Positions 8,631 through 17,169 of a stretch of 64,000 nucleotides of DNA are shown here, piece after piece; the first letter of the stretch is position 1; each line of letters opens with the position of its first letter. Below the pieces are notes generated by a model. It made no database searches. It saw only the letters and a program-made list of their open reading frames with translations, and was not told the DNA's origin. The translations under genes and the position numbers were made by a program. Source of the stretch: Eikenella exigua (GTDB taxonomy: Bacteria; Pseudomonadota; Gammaproteobacteria; Burkholderiales; Neisseriaceae); NCBI RefSeq assembly GCF_008805035.1, contig NZ_CP038018.1:124001-188000 (forward strand), read 5' to 3'.

Positions 8631-9320
8631 ATGCAACTCATCAAATACCTGCAAGCCCAAGGTATCGGCAGCCGCAAACAATGTCGCCAGCTGGTCGAAC
8701 AAGGGCGCATTACGATTAACGACGAAACTGCCGAACAGCCTGCTGCCGAAATCGAACCCGACCAAGTGCAGCGTCTCGCCATCGACGGCGAAGAGATCGC
8801 TGTCATCCCCCTGCCGCACTACTACATCCTGCTGCACAAGCCCGCCGGCTACGAAACTTCGCACAAACCGCGCGACTATCCCAGCGTGTTTTCCCTGCTA
8901 CCCGACCACATCCGCGCCACCGAGCCGCAAGCCGTCGGCCGGCTCGATGCCGACACCACCGGCGTGCTGCTCATCACCAACGACGGCGCGTTCAACCACC
9001 GCCAAACCTCGCCCAAACACCATGTGGCCAAACTCTACCGCGCCACGCTCAAACACCCCGCTGGCGAAGAGCTGTGTGCCGCTCTGCGCCAAGGCGTGCT
9101 GCTGCACGACGACAATGAAACCGTATTTGCTGCCGCTGCCGAATTGGAAAATTCGCACAGCCTGCTGCTCACCATCACCCAGGGCAAATACCACCAGGTA
9201 AAACGCATGGTGGCCGCTGCCGGCAACCGCGTGGAAGCCCTGCACCGCCTGCGCTTCGGTGATTGGGAGTGTGATGATTTGCTGCCGGGGCAGTGGCGCT
9301 TTATCCAGCCCGAGGATTGA
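8631..9320 (+). CDS. rsuA: 16S rRNA pseudouridine synthase (RsuA/RluB family)
   Basis: The enzyme isomerises a uridine in rRNA to pseudouridine. An N-terminal S4 RNA-binding domain (LIKYLQAQGIGSRKQCRQL) covers about residues 1-60. The catalytic domain follows, with the signature GRLDADTTGVLLIT near residue 106, where the Asp is the nucleophile. The C-terminal block GKYHQVKRMVAAAGNRVEAL is typical of the family. At 229 residues it matches the RsuA subgroup, which modifies U516 of 16S rRNA. RluE and RluF relatives are harder to exclude by eye. No clear ribosome-binding site precedes the ATG. Confidence 0.92.
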   Translation: MQLIKYLQAQGIGSRKQCRQLVEQGRITINDETAEQPAAEIEPDQVQRLAIDGEEIAVIPLPHYYILLHKPAGYETSHKPRDYPSVFSLLPDHIRATEPQAVGRLDADTTGVLLITNDGAFNHRQTSPKHHVAKLYRATLKHPAGEELCAALRQGVLLHDDNETVFAAAAELENSHSLLLTITQGKYHQVKRMVAAAGNRVEALHRLRFGDWECDDLLPGQWRFIQPED

Positions 9321-9465
9321 GTGGCTCGGGTATTTGAGGCTACCTGAAACAATGTTGGGGCGGGTATATAATGAAAGCACTTCCCTTCTGTACGGCATTA
9401 GCCCGCTTTGCCGTACTCTTGTATTCGCGACGGCCTACTGCTTGTGTCGAAAAGTGGATGTAAAT

Positions 9466-9528
9466 AAAAGCTACCTGAAAATTTCAGCTTCGCAGAAACT
9501 TGCTGTGCTGCTTTTCAGGTAGCCTTTT
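9466..9528. terminator. DUS pair between convergent rsuA and the FHA gene
   Basis: AAAAGCTACCTGAAAA (9466-9481) and TTTTCAGGTAGCC (9512-9524) followed by TTTT bracket a spacer that begins AGCTTCGCAGAAACT (9486-9500). Another DUS stands alone at 9337-9349. The pair is placed to end both convergent transcripts. Confidence 0.65.
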
Positions 9529-9541
9529 CACGTCTTCTCAA

Positions 9542-10198
9542 TCAGTCTGCCTGCCATTTAAAGCTGTGATCGCAGAAGGGCAGGAACAGCAGTTTGGTGG
9601 TGCCGACTTGGATGATGTCGTTGCGTTGCAGGGTGGGCTCGCCACGGATGGTACTGCCGTTGAGCATAGCGAGGTTGCGGCTGCTGCCGCGCTCGATGAA
9701 GAACTCATTGGCGTGATGGTCATATACCACGACAGCATGGGCTTCGTGGCTGACGGTGTTGTCGCTTTGCGCGCCGAAATCGAGGCAGACTTCGAGGTCG
9801 GCGTTGCGCCCGATTCGGTTTTCCCCTTGAATCAGGCGGAAATCTGTGCCGCGCCCTTGGCCTTCGGTAATAACCAGCCAGCCGACCACGGGGAATTCGC
9901 ACATGCCTTTAGCGCGGGCTTCGGCATCGGGTTGGTTGCTCATGCCGATGATGTGGGTTTTCAAGGCAGGGGCGCTACTTGCCTCGGTGGCGGTGTTATC
10001 AAGGATTTGGGTTTTGGCGCTTTGGGCGGCCAGTTGCTGCGAATCGGCAGCGAGCATTTGGGTGCGTTCGTTGGCAGGGGTCGGGGCGGCTGCGGTGTAG
10101 GGGCTACCGGAAAAGCCGGAGTCTCCGCAATAGGGGCAGTCGGCCTGTATTGCGGAGTCGTAGTAGTGTTTACCGGCAGCACAGAGAGTCATTGCCAT
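9542..10198 (-). CDS. FHA-domain protein with an N-terminal zinc-ribbon-like motif
   Basis: This is a soluble 218-residue protein. Near its N terminus C6, H9, C21 and C24 (the last two in CPYCG) resemble a zinc-binding knuckle. A Ser/Ala/Pro-rich linker follows. A forkhead-associated domain occupies about residues 120-210, with IGRNADLEV and a DDIIQVG-like end (QRNDIIQVGTTKLLFLPF); FHA domains bind phosphothreonine. The canonical S-x-x-H is present as SHEAHAVV. AAGGA lies seven bases before the ATG. It is the last gene of the kinase/phosphatase/protease cluster and starts 12 bases after the protease gene ends, so co-transcription is likely. I infer a role as a phospho-dependent adaptor for the kinase. 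Confidence 0.88.
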   Translation of the reverse strand: MAMTLCAAGKHYYDSAIQADCPYCGDSGFSGSPYTAAAPTPANERTQMLAADSQQLAAQSAKTQILDNTATEASSAPALKTHIIGMSNQPDAEARAKGMCEFPVVGWLVITEGQGRGTDFRLIQGENRIGRNADLEVCLDFGAQSDNTVSHEAHAVVVYDHHANEFFIERGSSRNLAMLNGSTIRGEPTLQRNDIIQVGTTKLLFLPFCDHSFKWQAD

Positions 10199-10210
10199 GC
10201 TGTGTTCCTT

Positions 10211-11908
10211 TTATGATTGGGTGAGTTGGTAGGCAATATCGCGGTTGGCCAGATAGATGGTTTGGCCGGAACGCAAGGTGGTGCGGCTGATGCGCTGCTC
10301 CAGGCTGTCTACAAAGGTGCCGTTGGTGGATTGCAGGTCTTCCAACACAACGTTGCCGGCTGCGTCTACGCTGATACGGCAGTGGCTGCCGGAGATTTGC
10401 TGGCGGTTGATCACCACGTCGTTGCCGCTACTGCGGCCGATGCGGACGGTTTGACCGAGGTAGAGTGCGATGGCGGGCAGACCGGCGCTGAGCGGTTGTA
10501 GGGTGGCGGTAATACGAGGTTGGGCGGCTTGTGGCGAGCCCATGCTGAAGCGGGCAATGTTTTCGTCGGCAGTCAGTTGCAATACATCACCGGCGTTTAA
10601 AACGGCACGGGTGATTTTGCTGCCGTTTACATAGGTGCCGTTGGTGCTGCCCAAGTCTTCCACCTGTACTTGGCGGCCGTCGAACAGCAGTTGTACGTGG
10701 CGGGCGGATACCTGCGCTTGATTGATGATGACAGAGGCAGGTGCGCTGCGGCCGATAATCGTGGGTTTGCCGGCCGGCAAGACGATATTGTTGCCGCCGC
10801 AGAGCGCAGTGAGGGTAACGCTACCTGAAGCACCGGCTTGGGCTGGCTGCGGCTGTTGTGCCTGCTGTGCGCCGACGATGCGGCGGATCAACTGGGAGTT
10901 GATCGGCGGATTGGAGCCAGCTTTCACTTGTTTTTTCAGGCGCAGCAGATACACGCCGCCGCCGCCGGCCAACAATATCAGCAAACCCATGCCGCTATAA
11001 AGCAAGGTAAGCTGGCGCTTGGTGCTGGCGGTGGCACTATCTACGCATTCGTTCTTGATTTGGGTAAATTTAACGTTGTGGTTTTGCAGAATCGGCACAA
11101 GTTCGGAGTTGGAAACGGCAATAACAGTGTTGACCTGTTCTTTGTGCGCGCCTTCGTTGGTGCCAACCACCTGGCCGCAGCGGTTTACCAGCGGACCGCC
11201 GCTGTTGCCGCCGCTGATAGGGGCGTGGTGTTCCCAGTAGCTGCGGTTTTCGTAGTTTTTAAATTCGCGTTTGAGCGTGCCTTCGGCAATTACCGGTTGG
11301 ATGTAGGCATCGGGATCGCCGAAGCCGAAGCCGGAGGTAATATCATCGGAAGCACCGGGGAAACCGATGGAAAACACCGGTAGGGTAGGTTGGAGGAATT
11401 TTTCGGCAGCCAGCGGCAGCGGTTTGCCAGTGAGGCCGTGCACTTGCAGTAGGCTAAGGTCTTTGGCACTGTCGCTGAAAATCTGCTGGGTGGAAATTAG
11501 CTCTAGGTGGGGGGCAATGGTGCGCACCACAAACACTTCCGGCTTGCCCAGCTGTGCCATCTCACCCACATCTGCGTTAGCAACGTGGTCATTGGTTACG
11601 AGGTGGCCTTCTGTCGACACCAAATAGCCCGAACCGTGGCCGGCAAAGAGGTAGATTTGGCCGTTTTGTTTGAAGAGGGTAAGGTTCTGCCCGTTTTGTG
11701 CGGCAACGCGCACATAGCCGTTGCTGTTGATTTCCGAGAGCATCTGCGGGCTGACCAGCTGCGAGGCGATTTGCGTCGGCAGCGGCACGCCTATCCATAG
11801 GCGGTATACCGATTTGGCCGCGCTCAAAACATCGGGCTGATTGGCGCTGGCCTGCCAGGGCAGCATCAAAAGGGATAGCAGCAGAAATTTTCGCCAAAAG
11901 TGTTTCAT
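10211..11908 (-). CDS. Periplasmic trypsin-like protease joined to two cytoplasmic FHA domains
   Basis: This is a 565-residue mosaic. A signal peptide (about 1-22) is followed by a trypsin-like domain with the apparent triad H108 (VTNDHVAN), D150 (SAKDLSLLQ) and S236 (GGNSGGPLVN). A membrane helix covers about 301-323, and a basic stretch LRLKKQVK then marks the cytoplasmic side. Two FHA domains follow. FHA1 has IIGRS near 385, SARH near 401 and STNGTYVNG near 421. FHA2 has RIGRSSGND near 489, SGSH near 506 and STNGTFVDS near 527. Both keep the residues that contact phosphothreonine. The topology puts proteolysis outside and phosphopeptide binding inside. AAGGA precedes the ATG. It lies 31 bases after the PP2C gene. 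The substrate is unknown. Confidence 0.9.
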   Translation of the reverse strand: MKHFWRKFLLLSLLMLPWQASANQPDVLSAAKSVYRLWIGVPLPTQIASQLVSPQMLSEINSNGYVRVAAQNGQNLTLFKQNGQIYLFAGHGSGYLVSTEGHLVTNDHVANADVGEMAQLGKPEVFVVRTIAPHLELISTQQIFSDSAKDLSLLQVHGLTGKPLPLAAEKFLQPTLPVFSIGFPGASDDITSGFGFGDPDAYIQPVIAEGTLKREFKNYENRSYWEHHAPISGGNSGGPLVNRCGQVVGTNEGAHKEQVNTVIAVSNSELVPILQNHNVKFTQIKNECVDSATASTKRQLTLLYSGMGLLILLAGGGGVYLLRLKKQVKAGSNPPINSQLIRRIVGAQQAQQPQPAQAGASGSVTLTALCGGNNIVLPAGKPTIIGRSAPASVIINQAQVSARHVQLLFDGRQVQVEDLGSTNGTYVNGSKITRAVLNAGDVLQLTADENIARFSMGSPQAAQPRITATLQPLSAGLPAIALYLGQTVRIGRSSGNDVVINRQQISGSHCRISVDAAGNVVLEDLQSTNGTFVDSLEQRISRTTLRSGQTIYLANRDIAYQLTQS

Positions 11909-11939
11909 AGAGGTTCCTTAATTGATTGTGCAGATGGTG

Positions 11940-13085
11940 TTATCGGGTTTGCGGCGCAGAGGAGTTAGGCGGCGTCAGTGGTAGCGGCACGGAAGCAGCG
12001 GGTGGATTTTTCGGGTTGGATACGACAGAGGGTGGCTCAGATGTAGGGGTAGGAGAGGCCGGTGTATAAGGTTCGGATGTGGCCGGTGCAGAGGTTGCGG
12101 ATGCGGAGGAAACATCCTCGTTTGGCGGCATGTGCTGGGTGTGGCGGTTGGATGTGAACCACCAGGTGCCAACTAAGAGTGCACCCAAAATAAAGCCAAT
12201 GATAAGGCCTTTGGCGGGGAAGCTGGGGGTGGATAGTGCGGGCGGGGGGCTACCTGAAATTCGGGTAGAGAGCGTGGACTCGCCGGTGGTAGGGAGGGAT
12301 TGCGTAGACAGGTCGTGTACTTGGGTAGCGGGCGAGGTTTGTTTGGCAGTTGCCTGTACCAAAAGTAGCGAGGTATTGTCTTGATGCGGATGCCGTTTGG
12401 CCTGCACCAGGGCCAGTAGGGTGTTTACTTTGTCTTCGAGGCTACCTGAAGCAGCTATAAGGGTTTGCTCGATTTCCTCATCGCTTAAGGTTTGCACACC
12501 GTCGCTGGCCAAGAGCAGTAATTCGCCGGGAGAGAGTGTGCCGGAGGAACAATCGATATGGGCGATGTCTTTGCCCATTACGGCGCTGGTTACGGCATGA
12601 CGGGCGGGGTGGCGGTCGGCGGCTTCGCTGCTGATTTCCCCCGCAGCGATCATACGTTTGAGATCTTCGGCAAAGGCATGGTTGGCATTGATGCGGCGCA
12701 GGCTGCCTTGGTCGTAGGTGTAGAGCGGGCTGTCGCCGACGCTGATGTAGCTGTAGCTGTTGTCAGTTTCGTCTACCACCACGGCGATAACGGTGGTACC
12801 CATACCTTCGAGTTCCGGCTGTCGGCGCAGGGTGTCGGACAGGGTCTGGTTGGCTTGGTGCAGGGCTCGGCGCAAATCCTGCTCAGCTTCGTGTAGGCCA
12901 TGTTGGAAATAGCCTAAAAAGGCAGTTACCACGGTTTTGGCGGCAATTTGCCCGCCGCGCTGCCCGCCCATGCCGTCGGCCAGCACATAGAGTTTGTGCC
13001 GGGGAGAAAGCACCAGGTTGCCCAGTGCATCTTGCTGTTCTTCACGTTGGCCGATGTACTGGCCTTGATGGAAATTGATCTGCAT
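11940..13085 (-). CDS. Membrane-anchored PP2C-type Ser/Thr phosphatase
   Basis: The catalytic domain covers about the first 235 residues of 381. It has the metal-binding motifs in order: REEQQDALG, LADGMGGQRGG, GMGTTVIAV, SVGDSPLY, LLASDGVQTLSD and the final DN of HQDNTSLLLV. It should dephosphorylate phospho-Ser/Thr in the cytoplasm. A linker leads to a membrane helix (GLIIGFILGALLVGTWWF), after which a Pro/Ser/Thr-rich tail of about 65 residues would lie in the periplasm. The frame is open 11 codons upstream, but AAGGAG lies ahead of the ATG at 13085 (MQINFHQGQYIG), so I chose that start. It sits between the kinase and the protease-FHA gene and presumably reverses the kinase. Two DUS fall in the linker, encoding SGS-type peptides. 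Confidence 0.92.
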   Translation of the reverse strand: MQINFHQGQYIGQREEQQDALGNLVLSPRHKLYVLADGMGGQRGGQIAAKTVVTAFLGYFQHGLHEAEQDLRRALHQANQTLSDTLRRQPELEGMGTTVIAVVVDETDNSYSYISVGDSPLYTYDQGSLRRINANHAFAEDLKRMIAAGEISSEAADRHPARHAVTSAVMGKDIAHIDCSSGTLSPGELLLLASDGVQTLSDEEIEQTLIAASGSLEDKVNTLLALVQAKRHPHQDNTSLLLVQATAKQTSPATQVHDLSTQSLPTTGESTLSTRISGSPPPALSTPSFPAKGLIIGFILGALLVGTWWFTSNRHTQHMPPNEDVSSASATSAPATSEPYTPASPTPTSEPPSVVSNPKNPPAASVPLPLTPPNSSAPQTR

Positions 13086-13163
13086 AGGTACTCCTTCAGC
13101 GGCTATCTGATACCGCAATTGGGCGGCAGACCACCTGAAAACTATGCGGCAGAAGGGACTGGT

Positions 13164-14732
13164 TTATGGACAGTCGCTGCCGGATACTGTGCCATCGACA
13201 AGGTGTTTGCCGTTTTTGTCGTAGAAGGCAATGATAAGGGTGCCGTTATTCTGGATCAGCCACGGGCTGATATTGGGGTCAGTACAGGAGGTTTTAGCCA
13301 TGGCGGGACCGATAGCACTCTGCAATTCGTTGAGCTGGTCGCTGTTGAGGTCACGGAGATGCAGGTCGGTCATGGTAATCTGCATAATCAGTTCATTGCT
13401 ACTCTCGACATAGATGGTTTTGTCCCAACGCACGCCGTCGCTGATCATTTGTGGCAGCTGTTTGTTAATTTCGTCGAGATAAGCAGCCGAGATACCGGTG
13501 CCGTCATTCTTGTCGCTATCGTTTTCGGCAGGCTGCTCAGGTTGGGTTTGGCTGGCGGGTGGCAGTACTACCGGTGTATCGGCAGCAGTTGAGGCTGTGA
13601 GTGGGGAGGCAGGTTCGCCGTTTTTATCACCGTCGCGCATCAGGACGGAAGCGGCGATAACCAGCACTACCAACATTGCTGCAACGATGCTGCCCCACAA
13701 CAGCCATTTTGATTTACTGCTGGTCGCTGCTGGAGCAGTTTTATGCTGTTTGGGTAGCGTTTTCCCGTGCACGGTGGTTTGTGTTGGGTAAGAGGCTTGG
13801 GTGGTATTGCCGGCTTCGGGGAGGGAGGCAGCCTGGGATGGAATTTCTGCCAGTCCAAGCAGTGTCTGCTGCATATCCATAGCATTTTGGAAACGGTTTT
13901 CGGCACGCACGTTGAGAGCGTAGTCGATGGCGGCAAGGAAATGATGGCTGTAGCGGTCTTCGTAGCGACTGCCGGCCAGCTTGGGCTGGGTATCTTCTCC
14001 GGCGATGCGGGCGGGGGCTTCTTCAATCAGCTGGTGGGTAATGGATTGGTAGATGCAGGCACCGAGACTGTATAAATCCAGTGCGGGCATGAAAACATCG
14101 CGCGAGTGGTATTGTTCGATAGGGGCGAATGGAGGGGTAAGGATTTGGGTAAGCGGCCGGCTTTTTTGGCCGACAGCCTGCCGGGCGGCTCCGAAATCAA
14201 TTAATACCGGGGTTTGGTTTTCGGTGATGAAGATATTTTCTGGTTTGATGTCACGGTGCAGCAGCTGGCGCTCGTGAATATATTTCAGGCCTTCAAGCAA
14301 GGGGATAAAAATACCGGCCAGCTCATTTTCACTCGGGCTGGGGTGTTCTTTAATCCATTGGTGCAGGGTGATACCGCGCAGATAGGGCATCACAAAATAG
14401 GCGGTGCCGTTGGCCTCGAACAGGTCGGTTACCTTGACTACGTTGGGGTGGCTTAAGCCGTAGAGCAGCTTGGCTTCGTTGAAAAAGCCGTTTAAGCCCC
14501 AGTTGAAGATTTCCTGGTCACCGCTGCTTTTGGCTTGAACAGTCAGCTCTTGAACGCGCATGCCGCTGTCGGGCAGGTATTCTTTGATAACGTGTTGCGA
14601 GCCGAAATGGATATGTTCGGCCAGATAGGTGATACCGAATGCGCCGGAGCCGAGCACTTTGAGGACGATATAGGTGTGAAGCTGGCTACCTGCAACCAGC
14701 GCGTCTGCCCGTTGGACGTTTTGCTGCGTCAT
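13164..14732 (-). CDS. Membrane Ser/Thr protein kinase with a periplasmic domain
   Basis: This is a 522-residue Hanks-type kinase. The glycine loop is LGSGAFGITYLAEH, the likely catalytic lysine is in VIKEYLP (about residue 50), and the catalytic loop is HRDIKPENIF (about 159). DFGAARQ (about 179) and APIEQY (replacing APE) complete the core. After a linker, one membrane helix (WLLWGSIVAAMLVVLVIAAS) leads to a periplasmic segment of about 140 residues. That segment has a Pro/Thr-rich stretch, then a folded-looking end with two cysteines (KTSCTDP and the terminal SDCP), possibly a sensor. A GTG lies two codons upstream, but AAAGGA is spaced correctly for the ATG at 14732. It is the first gene of the four-gene cluster. 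Confidence 0.93.
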   Translation of the reverse strand: MTQQNVQRADALVAGSQLHTYIVLKVLGSGAFGITYLAEHIHFGSQHVIKEYLPDSGMRVQELTVQAKSSGDQEIFNWGLNGFFNEAKLLYGLSHPNVVKVTDLFEANGTAYFVMPYLRGITLHQWIKEHPSPSENELAGIFIPLLEGLKYIHERQLLHRDIKPENIFITENQTPVLIDFGAARQAVGQKSRPLTQILTPPFAPIEQYHSRDVFMPALDLYSLGACIYQSITHQLIEEAPARIAGEDTQPKLAGSRYEDRYSHHFLAAIDYALNVRAENRFQNAMDMQQTLLGLAEIPSQAASLPEAGNTTQASYPTQTTVHGKTLPKQHKTAPAATSSKSKWLLWGSIVAAMLVVLVIAASVLMRDGDKNGEPASPLTASTAADTPVVLPPASQTQPEQPAENDSDKNDGTGISAAYLDEINKQLPQMISDGVRWDKTIYVESSNELIMQITMTDLHLRDLNSDQLNELQSAIGPAMAKTSCTDPNISPWLIQNNGTLIIAFYDKNGKHLVDGTVSGSDCP

Positions 14733-14843
14733 AAACACTATCCTTTACCAAAACCTACAAATAATCCACATCAACTGGCATTATATAAAGGAAGCTTGAA
14801 ACAAGGCAATTTTCGCTGCCAAGCAAAGTGGTTAATTTTTAGG

Positions 14844-14975
14844 ATGTTGGAAACTGGTAATGACTACAGAGAGGTTCTCAATGGATCAATATTAGGGCAG
14901 AGTACTGTAGATGGCATCAGGAGTGCTGTGGAGAGGAGTAATGCTGCCCCCGTATTGATTGGGAAAGAGCGGTAA
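14844..14975 (+). CDS. Possible 43-residue peptide or gene remnant
   Basis: The frame from an ATG at 14844 to a TAA at 14973-14975 gives a protein-like sequence with a mixed hydrophobic and charged pattern (GNDYREVLNGSILGQSTVDG). There is no ribosome-binding site. It could equally be the remnant of a lost gene. I recognise no family. Confidence 0.2.
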   Translation: MLETGNDYREVLNGSILGQSTVDGIRSAVERSNAAPVLIGKER

Positions 14976-15020
14976 GATAAAGGTTTCCTGTTTTTACATC
15001 TTAGCAGCGATTATTGTTAT

Positions 15021-15046
15021 GGCTACCTGAAACTTTTCAGGCAGCC
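15021..15046. repeat. Mixed-dialect DUS hairpin
   Basis: GGCTACCTGAAA (15021-15032) faces TTTTCAGGCAGCC, which has one base changed from the eikDUS complement and lacks the exact symmetry seen elsewhere. It lies upstream of mscS, so it does not follow a gene on that strand. Confidence 0.55.
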
Positions 15047-15171
15047 TGTTTCCCCTCTTTCCATTTCATGCTTCAGCCAAACATTACTTTCCCTGCTAAT
15101 CCTGCCACCATATGAAGCCCCACCGTTTGCCTATATAATCGACGCCATCACACACCGCACGGAAAATCATC

Positions 15172-16650
15172 ATGCTTCCTTTGCTCACTGTTGCCACCAA
15201 TGCCGATTGGCTCGACCAACTCGGTACTAATCTGCACACCTTTTTGCTCAGCCTGTTTTCGCGCGAGGAATTTGGGCTGAACCAGCTGCTCGGCAGCTTA
15301 TCCAAAACGCTTGGTTGGGTGGATTTGGTGTTGGCGTTGGCTTTGCTGGTAGGGGCGTATCTCCTCTCCGGCCGGTTGCTGGGCAAGATGCCGGCGGAAG
15401 ACGGCAAGCCGCATTTTTTGCGCCATATCGGGCGCCGCATTGCTTGGCCTCTGTTGATGCTGCTGGGCGGGGCGTTGGCTTTGGGCGGCTGGTTTGCCTT
15501 TTTCGGGGCAACGGCGGTGTGGCTACGCCTGCTGGTGATGGCGGCACGTTGGATGATTTTGATTCGGGTGGTGCTGGCGGTGTTTCATTCGGCGATTCCG
15601 GCCAACCGTTTTTCCGAGCGGATGGAATCTTCGCTGGCCGCTGCGCTGTGGGGCGCGTTTCTGCTGTGGGCTTCGGGCATTGACGATTTGATTCTGGCCT
15701 GGCTGCGCGGCTTGCAGTTTTCAGTTGGTTCGGCGCGGCTTTCGCTTTATACCGTGCTCACCGGATTATTGTGGGTAGGCGTGATGCTGGTGGGCGCGAT
15801 GTGGCTGTCGCGCTATATCGATGCGCGGCTCAAAGGTAGCACGCGGCTGGATCCGAACCTGCAAATCGTGCTTTCCAAACTGACGCGCTCGCTGCTTTTG
15901 GTGTTGTCGGTGTTGATTGCGCTGCCGCTGGTGGGCATTGATTTAACCGTACTTTCTGTGTTCGGCGGCGCGTTGGGCGTTGGCTTGGGCTTCGGCTTGC
16001 AGAAGATTGCCAGCAATTATGTGTCGGGCTTCATTATTTTGGGCGACCGCTCGGTGCGCCCGGGCGACCGGCTCACGGTAAACGGCTTCACCGGCTACGT
16101 GACGCAAATCACTTCCCGCTTCGTGGTGCTGCGCAGCGGCAACGGGCAGGAGGCGCTGATTCCGAACGAAACCTTCATCACCTCCACCGTAATCAACGAA
16201 TCCTACACCGGCAAATCCCTGTGGCAGAGTTTAGACGTTCAGGTAGCCTACCATACCGATTTAACCCAAGCGATTGAGATTCTGCAGGAGGCTGCTGCCG
16301 CGCAGGAGCGCGTGAAGGCTGATCCGCCACCTAAGGCCTATCTGATTGATTTCGCGGATAATGGCATCAATCTGCGTCTTGGCTTTTGGGTGCGCGACCC
16401 CGAAAACGGCTTTCTCGGCCTTAGCTCGGCCATTTTGCTCACCGTGTGGCGGCGGTTTAACGAAGAAGGCATCGAATTCCCCTTCCCGCAGCGTGAAGTA
16501 CGCATTCTGAATCAAGACCTCTCCCCCGATGCTGCCGCTCTGCTCAAAGCCGGCTATCAGGCGCAGGGCGATACCGCCTCCGACGAATTTGCCAACGCCA
16601 ATCCCGAGCCGGCCGAGTCATTGGAAAGCCAAGAGGACGCTCAGTCATGA
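15172..16650 (+). CDS. MscS-family mechanosensitive channel
   Basis: This 492-residue inner-membrane protein should open under membrane tension and release solutes during hypo-osmotic shock. The N-terminal half has several membrane helices. The pore-lining helix near residues 255-285 is rich in glycine and alanine (FGGALGVGLGFGLQKIASNY), the MscS signature. The beta domain follows with LGDRSVRPGDRLTVNGFTG and NGQEALIPNETFITS. The C-terminal tail is acidic. It is longer than E. coli MscS (286 aa) and closer to the medium-sized YbdG or YjeP-like homologues. Its stop overlaps the nudB start by four bases, so the two are probably co-transcribed. A coding DUS encodes FQVA-type text (DVQVAYHT). Confidence 0.92.
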   Translation: MLPLLTVATNADWLDQLGTNLHTFLLSLFSREEFGLNQLLGSLSKTLGWVDLVLALALLVGAYLLSGRLLGKMPAEDGKPHFLRHIGRRIAWPLLMLLGGALALGGWFAFFGATAVWLRLLVMAARWMILIRVVLAVFHSAIPANRFSERMESSLAAALWGAFLLWASGIDDLILAWLRGLQFSVGSARLSLYTVLTGLLWVGVMLVGAMWLSRYIDARLKGSTRLDPNLQIVLSKLTRSLLLVLSVLIALPLVGIDLTVLSVFGGALGVGLGFGLQKIASNYVSGFIILGDRSVRPGDRLTVNGFTGYVTQITSRFVVLRSGNGQEALIPNETFITSTVINESYTGKSLWQSLDVQVAYHTDLTQAIEILQEAAAAQERVKADPPPKAYLIDFADNGINLRLGFWVRDPENGFLGLSSAILLTVWRRFNEEGIEFPFPQREVRILNQDLSPDAAALLKAGYQAQGDTASDEFANANPEPAESLESQEDAQS

Positions 16651-17132
16651 GCAGCCCCTCCTACAAACGCCCGGAATCCGTGCTGGTGGTGCTGCACGAC
16701 GGGCAAGGCTGCGCCCTGATGCTTGAGCGCGTGTCCCCGCCCGGCTTTTGGCAATCCGTAACCGGCAGTCTGGAAGAAGGCGAAACCCCGTTTGCCACCG
16801 CCCTGCGCGAAGTGGCCGAAGAAACCGGCATCCTGCTCTCGCCGGAAGAGCTCAAAGACTGGCACACGCAAAACGAATACGAAATCTACGAACATTGGCG
16901 CCACCGCTATGCCCCCGGCGTTACCCGCAACACCGAACACGTCTTCTCCGCCCGCATTCCCGCCGCCGGCCCCGTGAGCCTTTCCGCGCGCGAGCATCGT
17001 GCCCACCGCTGGCTGCCGCTGGCCGAAGCCGCCAGTCTTGCCTTTTCCCCTTCCAACCGCGAAGCATTGTTGCGTCTGGCCGCCGAAACCGGGGGCAGGC
17101 TACCTGAAAAATTGACTGCCCCATCGCTTTGA
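16647..17132 (+). CDS. nudB: Dihydroneopterin triphosphate diphosphatase (Nudix)
   Basis: NudB removes pyrophosphate from dihydroneopterin triphosphate, an early step in folate synthesis. The 161-residue protein begins like E. coli NudB (YKRPESVLVVLHD). It carries a Nudix box near residues 36-58, with GSLEEGE, then REVAEETGI, in the G-x5-E-x7-REUxEE pattern. The GFWQSVTGSLEEGE context favours NudB over other Nudix families. Its ATG overlaps the mscS stop as ATGA. A DUS near the 3' end (17098) encodes RLPEK in the C-terminal tail. Confidence 0.9.
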   Translation: MSSPSYKRPESVLVVLHDGQGCALMLERVSPPGFWQSVTGSLEEGETPFATALREVAEETGILLSPEELKDWHTQNEYEIYEHWRHRYAPGVTRNTEHVFSARIPAAGPVSLSAREHRAHRWLPLAEAASLAFSPSNREALLRLAAETGGRLPEKLTAPSL

Positions 17133-17169
17133 TAGATGATGGCAGTCATTACCCCAAACGAGCCTTGTT

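Larger units (their letters stand above)
14733..15171. other. Divergent region between the kinase gene and mscS
   Basis: About 440 bases carry the promoters for both flanking genes. They hold a possible small open frame at 14844-14975 and a near-perfect DUS hairpin at 15021-15046. The text from 14770 to 15000 is visibly richer in A and T than the genes around it. I see no RNA gene. Confidence 0.4.

Noticed and set aside
9542..14732. Type VI secretion accessory island
   Set aside because: Kinase, PP2C and FHA genes are typical of such islands, but no Tss, Hcp, VgrG or ClpV gene is present in the window.
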